Shown one piece after another: positions 1-12,967 of a stretch of DNA of 64,000 nt. The notes under the pieces were generated by a model, which made no database searches, was not told where the DNA came from, and worked only from the letters and a program-made list of their open reading frames with translations. The position numbers were made by a program, and so were the translations under genes. How positions within the stretch are numbered: the first letter of the stretch is position 1; every line of letters starts with the position of its first letter. The stretch is taken from positions 6,969,277 to 7,033,276 of the forward strand of contig NC_089281.1 in assembly GCF_963678975.1 (NCBI RefSeq), in the 5' to 3' direction. The DNA is from Dysidea avara (Eukaryota > Porifera > Demospongiae > Dictyoceratida > Dysideidae).

Positions 1-415
1 AAAATAATTAAGCGCGAGAATGAGTCGGCCTATTGATTCTGGACCGTTCAGTTCTTTTGTTGAGGGAATGTTATATAAGTGCCTCCCCAAGAAAATAGGG
101 TCTGGCCACACGTGAGACTTATGCTGTCTATCAGCATCAACACAACAGTTAATATTATATGCTTACCAGTTCATTACTTCCAGGTTGTTCTGACTTGATT
201 GGTCGAATATTTGAGGTTGGGTCTGGTGGACCTACCAAAAATCTGTAGTACCGGACACATCCATTTGCTTTGACATTCAAACCTATGCATTGTAAAAGCG
301 TTAATAGTAGCGTAGGACTATTAATAACTAACCTCTGAGTGGCCTGGCGATGAAAGACATCGTAACGATAATATTAAATAGTGCGCACCACTACTTTCAA
401 TTAAAGCGCACCACA
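1..415. other. 5' flank of AP5M1, no recognised feature
   Basis: No coding exon, repeat or RNA gene was recognised here. The stretch lies just upstream of the start codon of the intact AP5M1 gene, so it should hold that gene's promoter and 5' UTR. No clear TATA or initiator motif can be defended by eye. Confidence 0.4.
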
Positions 416-3400
416 ATGAGTGTTAGAGGACTGTGGGTCATCAGAAGGACGAAAAGTGACACCCCAGGATACGACATTTTATTTTCAAGGTCAGCGATTA
501 ATCGTATGGTCAGCATGAGATATCGGAGGGTATCCAGGACTTCCTGGAAGGGTGAAGTAAAGGGTCTGAGGGGGTGCTTCCCCTGATTGCCAATTGCAAG
601 ACAGGGAATAATGCACACAGACAATGTGCCCTTATAGGCAGTAACTGTGACGTGTATTGTATGTGTGTCTGACTATCTGAAACCTACACAGTGCTGTTAT
701 GCAGCTTATAATTAATTAAGATACTTGTATTCTGGCTAACAACCTACTGATGGCTGACCCAGAACATAAATCTGGGTCATCCAATATAATCTGATTCAGC
801 CCCAAATGGATAGAATTTCTCGACAGATGAATTTTTTGTGATGTTTATAGTTTATTTTCAAGGATGCTCAATGATTCAGAACAGAAAGCTACTATGTGGA
901 TGTTGCAAAAAAAACCCATAGTTTTTCTCGCTAGCAAACTACATGCAGTGAGAAGTATTAGTCAGGAATTGTACTGCACAGCTACATAGTGCAAAGCAGT
1001 AATGACAATAGCTGCTACAAGTAGCAGCAATTTGTCAACTGTGTGAAGCTAGCGCCTACAAGTTAGACAGTAACTGATTTGTGCAACTGTGCTACTTCAT
1101 GTTTGCATAGTTCATTTGAAGTAATAGCCAGAAAAGTGGTAACAACGTTATCATGCTTTGCATTAAACTTGCAGAGACACTGCAGCAGTAGTGTGTCTTC
1201 AAGCATGCTAAAACATTGACAAGTTCTAATATTAAACAGCAAACACAACAGTTAGGAGGGAAGGACAAGGAGCATGCAACAGTGGTAGTATGTGCTAGTA
1301 TTAGTATGCAACAGAGCAACAGTGTGTGACAGCACCATCAGTGATGGTAACATTTGGCAAAAGCATATGAAAGCAGCTAGTACTGTTTAATGCTATTGAT
1401 ACTTTAATATCAACAATGTATGCTCTAATAGAGCAACAGTCAAACACTCTAATAGAACAGTCATTGTGTACAATATTTGAAGGGAATAATGTGCTGCTGC
1501 ATATTCAAGATTTCATAGTTAGTGTCACAGCTATAGCTAGGTCCATCAACCATTGATGAAAATTACCATTGATATATCTAGATGCTAATGACCAATGAGA
1601 AGACGGTTGAATGAAACAATTTGTTTTTATACTTATACACAATGAATATCATAATATCAACCTTACAATATTATGTGATGTGCCAACTTTAGTTGAACAT
1701 CTCTAGTGGCAATATGTGATAAGCAAATGCATGAGACATTCATGCAATGTGACAGCTGAAGCAGATACTGTATGGTAGGAAATTTTGACAGAAGGAAAAG
1801 TTAACGAATCCAAGTCCAGTCACCTCCTGGTTTGGGATTTCTTTCCAGAGTTAAAATGTCAATATGCTATACAGTAGGATACCTTAGTAATTAATAAATG
1901 ATAGACAGCATCATGTGACCTTATCGTTCATCAACAGCATATATTATGCTGTGGCATGTGGTGGCAGCATGTCATCCCATGAAACCACTTGTAACGATCA
2001 CATTAACAATTTTATTTTACACCTGTTTCATTGATGTACTATCCTTCTGTACTCAGTGTTACCATATGAATACACAATAGACCATGTAGTGTAGCGCCCG
2101 ATAATCATTCACTTTTTGATAAAAGCACCAAATTTCTTATGGGGTTTGTTTTATGTGTACTAAGTGATTTTAGAAGGGGAGGTATGTAAAAAGTCCTTTG
2201 GAACCTTATTTTTTGGACCTTGACAACAAAACTATTTGTTTAGATGGAAATCAATCAAGTTTAAAGGCTGGATCTAGTATTAGACCAGTACAAAGCCTTC
2301 AGCTGCAACATGATGGCCCATTAAAATGCCACATGAAACAAATTGTTTTCTCAACCTGGCAATAAACAAAATGATATTTTCAAGGGGTTCTATTAAAGTT
2401 TGCATTTCCAATTTTATTCAATAGCTTCTGTACTCATTGTGATACCATATGATTATACAGTATATCATGTATGTATGTTGCTTGTAATGCTTGATTAAAA
2501 GTTGTGTGTTTTCTGTTTAGACGATTTCCCACAGTAGAAAGAAGGGGAAAATTTGCTAAAGGATCTAATCCAGATAAATTCTTTCCTCTACCAGATGATG
2601 CAGTTGTGGCTGCTGAAGTAGTGAAGAAATGTAGTGTAGCAGATGAGCAAGTATGTTCAACTGGTGTTGTAATACTTTCAAGAGTTTTTCTCACTTAGTT
2701 TATTGAGGAACGAGATGACTGTGCAATTCACAACCAGAAACCAATTTATAATTTGTGCTCTGGCAAGTTATGGCCTGTGGTTTGTATTGAACAAGTAAAG
2801 TGACGGTATGGTTGTACTTGTTTTAGTTCTGTATTTATTTCAGAACAATTTGATATTCTGTGCAGTTGCATTAGTGGAATCTGCAGTTGAAGACAAGTTA
2901 GATGTGCTAGAAATGTGAGTTTCTTTTGTTATTGAAAGTTCATTTGAGTCCCACCCCCAACTCCACAGACCCAGTATCCCAGTAGCATTGTCATTGCTGG
3001 AGGGTATCGCAGAACTGATAGGCACCAACACTGAAGCCATTAGCCAGGTTAGTACGGAATCACATTTGCGACTAGATTTTACAAAACCACTTCAAATCAC
3101 ATAATGAACACAAAGTTGCTATACTACCAATACAGCATGTTCCTTAAACTACACAAGGCTGGTTTTAAGCATCCATTTTGAAGCCTAGCTGGTGCCCACC
3201 ATGTTGGAACTCAACAAGCTGCTATGGTGCAGGAAAAGTGGCATATGCATGCTGCTCACTATTTGAAACCACCTATCTTGAAATTGTTGATGTGTGATTT
3301 GGCTAAATCCAGTAACATTAAATGTTGACTGTTACTCTCATTTGTTTGCTGTATACACTTACAGTCTCACTACAAGATGATGGAGCTATACCAATATTTG

Positions 3401-5290
3401 TGTGTGGTTGCTCCATTTGGATCACTCCTTGACAACAGTGTTAGCAACACAAAGTTGTTGATGGTTAATGGCTACCCTCAGGGACCAATGCCTCGACAAA
3501 AGGTTAACAGACACACAGTACTTTTAGTAACTTGTATGTGTGCTCTATTAGAAATACTGTGTAAATAAACTTAGTATGTAAATTGTGTGCATGCATTTTG
3601 TACATCTACATATGTGTGAAGGTATATTTTCAGTTTTCTATATCACTACAGGTACCAGCCTGGAGACCTGTTGTACACAAGGGAGTGTCAAGGTTGATTT
3701 TACATATCAGAGAAGAAGTAAACACAATGCAATATGATAATCCCAACATACCAGATGATGGAGAAGTGTTTGGATCTGTCATATGCAAGGTATTGTCATT
3801 TCTATACATTGAATAGTGTCATGTCTGAGTGTGTGCATAATGAATTGGCCTAGTAATCACAAGGTAATGCCCAGTTGCTATTATTGTTGACTTGAGCAAG
3901 ATATTTTTTTCACAAAATAAGGATCTGTTAAAAGCCTACCTTCCTGTGGGGTACTAGTCCTGCCTTTGCCCACACTGACACTAATACTAGTGCACAGGTG
4001 TCCTGGTGTTCCTAGATAGGTGTGATCATGTACCATAAAAAAACAGAATTTTGGTAATCGAAGGAAATTTGTCAAACTTAATTCGTCAATAAACTACTTT
4101 ATATTGTTCAACTTATAGTAGTTTTATCCTCCAACTTGCTTCTTGTGTTGATTTGTCAACCTTAAGTCATGCCATGTGTGTGTGTGGGTGTGTGTGCTTA
4201 CATGTATTATGTTAGGCCGAGTTGGATGGATGTCCAGATGTACAGCTCACATTGGCAGTGCCTCCAGGTTGCCCACCTCTGGATAACTTTGTAATCCACT
4301 CCTGTGTTACATCTGCTGACACAAACCCCATAATGATGCAGGTAATGAAACAACACTTTGCTCTATATACCTGTACTCTCTGTAGGGTCCTGGTATTGCC
4401 ACTGCTACACCCATGCTAAGCCGCAAATTACGTTTCTCAACTCTACCAGAACAATTTACCTTATGTAGTTATACTATATCAGATTTGACATTTTTACCCA
4501 TTAGAGGTTTCTACCAGATGAAGGTAACTTGGTCCTACACAGTGAGGGTAGTTGTATTACACAATTGTTCTAGGGTGATTCAAGTCTTAAACTTTTACTG
4601 CAACTTAAACTGGATCAAAATGTCAAGAACAGTTTTGAGAAGTGTGAAGTCCACTTACCATTTTATCACAGGTTTGTGATACACTTTGTGGTAGCTATGA
4701 TACTTATTGTACACTTGTAGAGGTCCTATTGAAAGAGTGGACAACATCTCACCAGCCTCAGTACAACTTTCTTTATCACAAGACAAATATAAGATTATTT
4801 GGAACATTGGTCAGTGGGAATTGTATTTCACTATTTATACTTATTTACAATTCATTGGTATTTATAGGCCAGAAATTTCCTACCAAGAGTCTAGAGTTGT
4901 TCTTACAAGCTACGGTACATTTTCCTGAAGTAATTCCACCAGTACCAGAAGGTGTTGTAGTAGATCCATTTTGTGTTGGACTAAACTCTTATGCTGAAGT
5001 ATGTATAGTAGCTATATTCTAATTGTCTGGTTGATATTAACATTCTACTGAAGGTACACTTCAAACTATCAGACTACATGTTCAGTGGCTGTAGTATTGA
5101 TCAGAAATCAATATCACTTTTCCCGCAGGCCAAGTACAAGCTCCAGATGAGTTAGTGGAAGATATCTAGCAATTTGGTGCAATACCATGACATGTGTATT
5201 TCAGGTCGAGAATGTCAATCACGAGTCTACAAGATTTGGAACTCTCATGGCGATGTTGAATGTACTTTTCCACCACCTAAGAAAGCATAA
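416..5290 (+). CDS. AP5M1: AP-5 complex subunit mu-1, complete 14-exon gene
   Basis: This encodes the mu subunit of AP-5, the adaptor complex of late endosomes and lysosomes. Exons: 416-489, 2521-2650, 2699-2794, 2844-2914, 2969-3047, 3365-3502, 3652-3789, 4216-4341, 4386-4523, 4574-4671, 4721-4809, 4868-4998, 5054-5150 and 5205-5290. All introns are GT-AG, all phases agree, and the sum is 1491 nt (496 aa plus TAA); the human protein is about 490 aa. Exon 1 begins MSVRGLW and its end joins exon 2 to give FSRRFPTVERR, a close match to the family N-terminus. Later family landmarks are LWPVV, APFGSLLD, PAWRPVVHKG, MQYD, GFYQMK, WNIGQKFP and YKIWNS. The mu-homology domain spans about residue 195 to the end. 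A possible polyadenylation signal AATAAA lies near 5473. The family assignment rests on recalled human sequence, and the exon model is read directly. Confidence 0.9.
490..2520 (+). repeat. AP5M1 intron 1, holding a block repeated in other units
   Basis: This is the first intron of the intact AP5M1 gene. From about 760 to 2000 it matches blocks at about 8190-9480 and 27580-28790, with shared runs such as GAATTTTTTGTGATG and GCAAACTACATGCAGTGAGAAG. From about 1890 to 2520 it also matches 29910-31130. The match shows that those blocks are intron-1 debris of other AP5M1 copies. A palindromic motif TGCTCTAATAGAGCA lies at 1421. No coding exon was recognised inside. Confidence 0.7.
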
Positions 5291-5544
5291 TTTAATTCTA
5301 CAACCTTTTAGTGTTTTCATGTCTTTATCAAATTATTACAGCGAAGATGTTGATAAATGTATAGTAATTCCAGCTTGTATTGATTTGCAACATTTTGCAA
5401 ATCATAAAAAAAAACAGTCATCAACATAGTTCATAATTGTTATGATTCCATGCAGTGCTTGCATGTATTAAAAATAAATTCATTGTAAAATTTCTAAAAA
5501 CAGTCAAGAAGCTAGCCAATCAGTACAATAAATTCCATAACACG

Positions 5545-7713
5545 CTAGTATATTATAATCCTCTTATTTTTCCCATCACTGATGTAGACACTTCCATTAA
5601 GAGCAATAGCTATGCCATGAGGAAGACAAAATTGATTGTTACCAGTTCCCTTGGAGCCAAAGGAGTGAATGTAGTTGTAGTTTTTGTCAAAGATTGATAC
5701 TCGGTGGTTGTTTTTCTCTGTCACTAAGATAAACCCATTAGGATCAACAGTGATAGATGAAGGCCAGGTCAACTGACCCTCATCACTCCCTCTGGTGCCA
5801 AATTTGTGGATGAAGGTACCATCAAGTTGAAATGACTGGATACAATGACCCTCACTATCAACCACTAATAAAGTGTTGTCATGTGTGACAGCAACATCCC
5901 ATGGGTACTGGGTCCATCACCTCGTGACCCAAATGAGAAGCAGTAGGTATCATCTGTTTGATATACTGAAATACGACGATCAGCAATGTACACCTTGTTG
6001 TGATGGACTGTGATACCAACTGGACCATTCAGTTCCTTGTCATTTGATCCCTTCCTTCCAAAATGGAGAATATAGTGGCCAGTGAGATCAAATTTCTGTA
6101 CCCTGTGATTGTTACCATCCACTACATACAAGAAATTATCATCATCAAATGACACTCCACTAGGTGAATCAAACTGCCCAGCACCATCACCACGGCTGCC
6201 AAATTTCCTCACTAGTTGATCTTGTTCATTAAATATGTAAACACAGTGATTGATCCAATCAGCTACTGCCCAGTGATGGTTACTACTAAAAGCCACTCCC
6301 CAAGGTGTACCCATCTTACCATTATCATTGATGACTTTGTCGGACCTGCTCAATTTGGAGTAGTCTATTGAGGCAATGAAGGAAAGGGGACTTCCCTTAA
6401 TGTGCTGTCCTCCAATGGTCACTGATAGTTGCCACCCAGTTCAATGTTGAAGGATCCTGTGTATCTTCCATTATTGTTGTCCTTCACTGTCACTGATTGG
6501 ACATTGCCCCTCCCACTATCTAACTGCACCTTGACCACACCTCCTCCACTGGTGAGGGGAATTCCCTTGACATCTTTAGTAATGATAGTGAACTCAACTG
6601 GTTTGTTTTGTACAACCACAGGAATATCAGCTTCACATTGTGGGGGATACTCTTTAGTATGAACATGGCCAAATTGCGGAAATGGCTTGGGGTCACATGG
6701 TACAAAATAAGAACTGTCAATTTCTTTGGGAACCAAGTAAGTTTTGTAATAAGTGTCAGTCACTTCATGGACATGATGTACTAACTATTTCTCTCCAGAC
6801 AACATCTCATCACAGCTCTCCTCCACTTTACTAGCCAACTCATTCACACTCATCACATGAGCCTTGACACTCTCCACCTCTTCTAGTTGTAATGTCAACA
6901 TCTTTACTTTCCCACTAACTTTGTTGTGAAGTTCTTGTTTCAGTTGTTGACGTTGCTGCTCTACCTTCTGTATCACATTGTCAAAGAACTGATCAATGTC
7001 TTTGTCAGCAATTTTATGTTGTTGTAACACTCTCTCCTTAATGTCAGTGATGTTGTCATGAGCCTGTGACAATTTAGTGATCATGTCATTCAGTGGGGCA
7101 GTGGTCTTCTTCAGTTGTTCTCTGTATTTGGCAGCCATTTTCTTGACAGCACCATGAGAGTGTTGAGCGTGTTCATTTATGGTGCAGTACAGAGAACAAC
7201 ACACCAACCTCTCACAAGTGTCACAGTAAAACTTCAACTTAAGGTCATGATCTGGACAATTGGGAAGTGTCTTCAGAGATTGAGCAGCTTTAGGTTGACT
7301 AGGCTCCTCTATAGGTAGACAATGACATGTTGGTGTGTGTCCCTGCTGCGCTTGTGGAAGGTCTGACATGTCTGGCACATGAACAAGGAACAAGTAACAC
7401 AGAATGAGGTAACTGGATCTTTCTCTACACAAACTTCACAATTCACTTTGCCTCTGTCTTGACGCCTTAGGAAGAAGTCGTCAATTAGATGAGTGAGTGT
7501 AAAATTGGTAGGGAAATCTTTCACTCCTTTGGCTGGTACTTCTGCGATCTTTCTACATTCTGGACATGTGATCTTTTTACCTTTCTCTAACTTGATGAGG
7601 CATTCTTGACAGTAAGAGTGCTGACATGGCAATACTTTAGGACATTTGTATAGCTGTAAGCACACAGGACATGTGGCATGATCTGTGACTCTTTTCAGTT
7701 CTATGGCAGCCAT
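5545..7713 (-). pseudogene. TRIM-NHL pseudogene, unit 1
   Basis: It is homologous along its full length to the open TRIM-NHL copies: RING (7555-7680), two B-boxes, coiled coil, filamin-type domain and NHL repeats down to the final RIIIY and TAG. Comparison with the other copies shows four inactivating lesions. There is a 2-bp insertion near 7311 after HVIVYL, a CAG-to-TAG nonsense after MLSGEK near 6786, a 7-bp deletion near 6430, and a 10-bp deletion near 5915. In-frame losses and a 6-bp insertion in B-box 2 are also present. It lies tail to tail with the intact AP5M1, 254 bp from its stop. It is closest to the 12968-15148 copy, sharing its linker YYKTYLVPKEIDSSYF. Confidence 0.92.
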
Positions 7714-8180
7714 TGTGTATTGGGTGTGTAGTATTTATGTCAACCTGTAAAATATATTGCAATATTTACTAGACTCGACTATAACTGGTAGATTATACCT
7801 ACAGCTGCATTCAAACTAATTTCACCACTACAGTGAGACCTGTGTAGCATCTCAGGATAACCTGATCATCAAGGTGTCCTGATTATCCAGGGTCAGTTTA
7901 CATGCTATGGGACCATTATGAAATGCAGGTGTACAGACAATGAAACTATACTAAAAGTGTGTTACTGCACTTAAAAGACACCTATTATAGTATGTCTTTT
8001 GTACTTTGAAATAGTGGCATTGTGCTTAAAATACTAGCTGTGAGATACATCCCAGTTCAGAGTACAAGGACATTGCAGAGAAATCTCACTGTTGTGCTCT
8101 ATTTAGCTTAATTGTGAATCCATTCTGGAGCATAGAATGTCACTTTTTTTTGCTTCTTCTACCATGAATTGCTTGGAATA
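7714..8180. other. 5' flank of TRIM pseudogene, shared with other TRIM copies
   Basis: The sequence just upstream of the TRIM start is conserved among copies at 7714, 15149 and 57018, including a TGTGTATTGGGTGTGTAGTA run before the ATG. On the minus strand a TTTTACAG followed by GTTGAC lies about 35 nt upstream of the ATG and could be a 3' splice site of a 5' UTR intron. From 7850 to 8140 the flank also matches 57130-57450. No gene was recognised. Confidence 0.5.
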
Positions 8181-8189
8181 GTTAACATA

Positions 8190-9480
8190 GATAAAATTTC
8201 TTGACAAATGAATTTTTTGTGATGTTAATGTTAACTTTATATGCTCAAATGATTCAGAACATAAAGCTACTACTATTCTGTTGATGTTGCAAAAACCAAC
8301 AAATGTACCTAAAATTCTATAGTTGTTTTCTTGGTAGCAAACTACATGCAGTGAGAAGTGTTGTACTGCACAGCTACACAGTCAGCCAAAGCAGTGATGA
8401 CAATAGCAGCTGCAAGTAGCAGCAATTTGTCAACTGTGTGAAGCTAGTGTTGACAAGTTAGACAGTAACTTTACTCATGCAACTGTGCTACTATAAGAAA
8501 AGTGGTAACAAGGTCATCGTGTTTTTCATAAGTCAAGATAACAGCAAGCACAACACTGAGGAGGGAAGGACAAGGAGCACGCAACAGTGGTGGCATGTGC
8601 TAGTACGTATTAGCATGTAACAGAGTAAACACCAACAGTGATAGTAACATTTGACAAAAGTAGCTAGTGTTATTTGATACTATTGATACAGCGTACGCTT
8701 GTATCAATACTAGAACTGGTATCAATATTGTATCAACAATGTATGCTCTAATAGAGCAACAGTCAAACACTCCAATAGAACAGTCATTCATTGTTTGAAG
8801 GGACTAAAGGTAAGCTCACTGATGGATACATATAACATGCTGCTACATATTCAGATTTGTCACAGCTATAACTAGTTCAGAAACCATTGATGAGCATTAC
8901 CATTGGTACATCTAGAAGCAAATTACCATTGAGAAGACATAGTTAAATGAAACAATTTGTTTTATAGTTTTGGAATGGACACATACAGGGGCGGATCCAG
9001 AGTTTGGAAAGAGGGGGGGCACCTTGCTGAAAAACAGTTGAAGACCAAAAAAAAAAGGTCACAAAAATAATAGCTAGTAATCCTTTACCAAATATATCAA
9101 AATAAAATCCTATTTATAGCTTCATAGGTAAGCTACACTGCCTCATGAACATTGTGACTGCTTTATTAGAGTAACTAACTGCTCTATTAGAGTATCTCGA
9201 TCTTGTATGCAATTTCTTGAAGGGGGGGGGGGCATTTGCCCCAAATGCCCCATCCTGGATCCGCCATTGACATAGTGAATATCACTTACAACATTATGTG
9301 ATATGCCAACTTTAGTTGGTAGCTCTAGTGGCAGCATGTGATAAACAAATTCATGTGACAGTGGCAGTAAGTGACAAGAGCAGCATACCATATGGCAGGA
9401 ACTTTTGACGGAAGGAAAAGTCACACTTCATTAGCTTTGATGAGTTAACTTTTGCCGAAAATAGAAAACTTGCCTTTACA
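8190..9480 (+). repeat. Duplicated AP5M1 intron-1 block, unit 2
   Basis: This matches the middle of intron 1 of the intact AP5M1 (about 790-1800) and 27650-28700. Exon 1 and exon 2 are both absent, so unit 2 begins inside what was intron 1. A GGCGGATCCAG-ended MITE has inserted at 8986-9269. The palindromic CTCTAATAGAG motif is present at 8745. Confidence 0.65.
8986..9269. mobile_element. MITE with GGCGGATCCAG ends, copy 1
   Basis: The element has terminal inverted repeats CAGGGGCGGATCCAG and CTGGATCCGCCATTG and is flanked by ACATA on both sides (8981-8985, 9270-9274). The paralogous block near 28490 carries the empty site with a single ACATA. Inside lie the motifs ACTGCTCTATTAGAGTATCT and runs of G. 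There is no coding capacity. The superfamily is not certain; a 5-bp duplication is the only clue. Confidence 0.8.
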
Positions 9481-9554
9481 AATGCTTCATGAAATTATAA
9501 TCAAACATCTGCTACCATTTCTGTCTAATATCTGAACACATTTATAATTTTTTT

Positions 9555-12500
9555 TTATTGAGGAATGAGATGAATGTGCAATTCACAACCAGAAACCAGT
9601 TTATAATTTGTGCTCTGGCAAGTTATGGCCTGTGGTTTGTATTGAACAAGTAAAGTGACGGTATGGTTGTACTTGTTTTAGTTCTTCATTTATTTCAGAA
9701 CAATTTGATATTCCGTGTAGTTGCATTAGTGGAATCTGCAGTAGAAGACAAGTTAGATGTGCTAGAAATGTGAGTTTCTTTTGTTGTTGAAAGTTCATTT
9801 GAGCCCCACCCCCAACTCCACAGACCCAGTATCCCAGTAGCATTGTCATTGCTGGAGGGTATTGCAGAACTGATAGGCACCAACACTGAGGCCATTAGCC
9901 AGGTTAGTATTGGAATCACATTTGTGACTAGATTTTACAAAACCACTTCAAATCACACAATGAACACAAAGTTGCTATACTACCAATGTAGCATATTCCT
10001 TAAACTACACAAGACTGGTTTTAAGGATCCATTTTGAAGCCTAGCTGGTGCCCACCATGTTGTTTGGTGGGAACTCAACAAGCTGCTATGGTGCAGGAAA
10101 AGTGGCGTATGCATGCTGCTCACTATTTGAAACCACCTATCTTGAAATTGTTAATGTGTGATTTGGCTAAATCCAGTAGCATTAAATGTTGACTGTTACT
10201 CTCATTTGTTTGCTGTATACACTTACAGTCTCACTGCAAGATGATCTATACCAATATTTGTGTGTAGTTGCTCCATTTGCATCACTCCTTGACAACAGTG
10301 TTAGCAACACAAAGTTGTTGATGGCTAATGGCTAACCTCAGGGACCAATGCCTCCCCTCAGGGACCATTGCCTCGACAAAAGGTTAACAGACATACAGTA
10401 CTTTTAGTAACTTGCAGTGTTGGGCAAGTTACTTTTTAAAAGTAACTAGTTACATATTACTTGCAACTGAACTATTTAGTTACAGTTACATATTACCCAT
10501 AGAATAAAGTAACTATAATAATATTACATATTATATTACTTTGTGTCCACAGCCTTAAGCTGTCACGTGTGAAACTACCACCTTATCACATGACATAATT
10601 GCGTTGTTGGACAATGTGCAAATATTGGTTATAAGTAACAAACTGGTGAATAAGCTTTATTCAGTAGGCTTCATTACTTCATTGTGGCTAGGCGTTACTC
10701 AGTGGATTACTAACGAGATTAGTAACTTCGTTACTTGTAGTAATAATATTATGCAATATTAGATTCATTACAGTAACTATATTACTTAGGTAACGTGTTA
10801 CATTTGTAAGTAAAGTAACTTGAGTTATATTACCTGTTTTTATAGTGTATTTCGTTATATTACTTAGTTACCACAAAAGTAATAATATTATGTAACACGT
10901 TGCTTATGTAACGCGTTACTCCCAACACTGGTAACTTGTACGTGTGCTCTATTAGAAATACTGTGTAAACAAACTTAGTATGTAAATTGTGTGCATGCAT
11001 TTTGTACATCTACATATGTGTGAAGGTATATTTTCAGTTTTCTATATCACTACAGGTACCAGCCTGGAGACCTGTTGTACACAAGGGAGTGTCAAGGTTG
11101 ATTTTACACATCAGAGAAGAAGTAAACACAATGCAGTATGATAATCCCAACATACCAGATGTTGAAGAAGTGTTTGGATCTGTCATATGCAAGGTATTGT
11201 CATTTCTATACATTGAATAGTGTCATGTCTGAGTGTGTGTATATTGAATTGGCCTAGTAATCACAAGGTAATGCCCAGTTGCTATTATTGTTGACTTGAG
11301 CAAGATATTTTTTCACAAAATAAGGATCTGCCTTCCTGTGGGGTGCTTGTCCTGCCTTTACCTACACTGACACTAATAGTAGTGCACAAGTGTCCCGGTG
11401 TTCCTAGATTGGTGTGATCATGTACCATAAACAACAGAACTTTGGTAATCGAAGGAAGCTTAATTCACCAATTAACTACTTTGTATTGTTCAACTTTTAT
11501 CCTCCAACCTGCTTCTTGTGTTGATTTTGTCAACCCCAAGTCATGCCTTGTGTGTGTGTTGTGTTTGTGTGTGTGCTTACATGTATTATGTTATATAGGC
11601 TGAGTTGGATGGGTGTCCAGATGTACAGCTCACATTGGCAGTGCCTCCAGATTGTCCACTTCTGGATAACTTTGTAATCCACTCCTGTGTTACATCTGCT
11701 GACACAAACCCATAATGATGCAGGTAATGAAACAACACTTTGCTCTATATACCTGTACTCTCTGTAGGGTCCTGGTATTGCCACTGCTACACCCATGCTA
11801 AGTCGTAAATTACATTTCTCAACTCTACCAGAACAATTTACCTCATGTAGTTATACTATATCAGATTTGATATTTTTACCCATTAGAGGTTTCTACCAGA
11901 TGAAGGTAACTTGGTCCTACACAGTGAGGATAGTTGTATTACACAATTGTTCTAGGGTGATTCAAGTCTTAAACTTTTACTGCAACTTAAACTGGATCAA
12001 AATGTCAAGAACAGTTTTGAGAAGTGTGAAGTCCACTTACCATTTTATCACAGGTTTGTGATACACTTTGTGGTAGCTAATGACACTTATTGTACACTTG
12101 TAAGAGGTCCTATTGAAAGAGTGGACAACATCTCACCAGCCTCAGTACAACTTTCTTTATCACAAGACAAATATAAGATCATTTGGAACATTGGTCAGTG
12201 GGAATTGTATTTCACTATTTATACTTATTTACAATTCATTGGTATTTATAGGCCAGAAATTTCCTACCAAGAGTCTAGAGTTGTTCTTACAAGCTACGGT
12301 ACATTTTCCTTAAGTAATTCCACCAGTACCAGAAAGTGTTGTGGTAGATCCATTTTGTGTTGGACTAAACTCTTATGCTGAAGTATGTGGCTATATTCTA
12401 ATTGGTTGGTTGATATTATTGTTCTACTGAAGGTACATTTCAAACTATCAGATTAAATGTTCAGTGGCTGTAGTATTGATCAGAAATCAATATCACTTTT

Positions 12501-12666
12501 CCCACAGGCCAAGTACAAGCTCCAGATGAGTTAGTGGAAAGATATTTAGTAACTTTGTGAAATACATGTGTTTATTTCAGGCCGAGAATGTCAATCACGA
12601 GTCTACAAGATAAGGAACTCTCATGGTGATGTTGAATGTACTTTTCCACCACCCAAGAAGGCATAG
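9555..12666 (+). pseudogene. AP5M1 pseudogene, unit 2 (exons 3-14)
   Basis: Exons 3 to 14 of AP5M1 are recognisable at about 9555-9649, 9699-9769, 9824-9902, 10229-10382, 11056-11193, 11599-11723, 11768-11905, 11956-12053, 12105-12193, 12252-12382, 12434-12531 and 12582-12666. Exons 1 and 2 are missing, and the exon 3 acceptor AG is replaced by a T run. Lesions relative to the intact copy are CGA to TGA in exon 3, a 4-bp deletion plus TAC to TAA and a small internal duplication in exon 6, a 1-bp deletion in exon 8, and GAA to TAA in exon 12. A hAT-like MITE sits in intron 6. It cannot encode a full mu subunit. Confidence 0.9.
10415..10930. mobile_element. hAT-like MITE in AP5M1 pseudogene intron 6
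   Basis: A 516-bp element starts CAGTGTTGGGCAAGTTACTT and ends ACGCGTTACTCCCAACACTG. It is flanked by a perfect 8-bp target duplication GTAACTTG (10407-10414 and 10931-10938). The intact AP5M1 copy has the empty site with one GTAACTTG near 3528. The 8-bp duplication and CAGTG ends fit the hAT superfamily. It holds no transposase reading frame, so it is non-autonomous. Confidence 0.9.
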
Positions 12667-12967
12667 TTGTTTACAATTTTATACCTTTATTAATTTTTCC
12701 AGAGTGAAAATATGGACATGCAGTATGATGGTTAATTTAAGAAACAAACAAAATAAATAAACTCAAGTTGCAACTAATTTGCAAACATTTGGACTTTGTG
12801 CAATTCATACACAAAAACATTCCAACATGGCTTCATGCATACCAACGCAGGAATGTATTATATCACTAATTAAAGAATGCCATTGTATTGTAGAAAAATC
12901 TATAAAATTCAATAATGCGAACAATAGTGTACAATAAAAATTAGCTACCTATATGCTCCATAACACA
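12667..12967. other. Convergent intergenic spacer
   Basis: This 3'-to-3' spacer lies between the AP5M1 pseudogene and the minus-strand TRIM gene. It is AT-rich and has AATAAA-type hexamers on the plus strand near 12752 and 12934, but no reading frame of note. The equivalent spacer is 254 bp in unit 1 and about 214 bp in unit 4. Confidence 0.5.

Noticed and set aside
5545-7713. Unit 1 TRIM as a spliced, functional gene
   Set aside because: The frame breaks are a 2-bp insertion, a nonsense codon and 7-bp and 10-bp deletions relative to open paralogues, with no GT-AG introns at those points.
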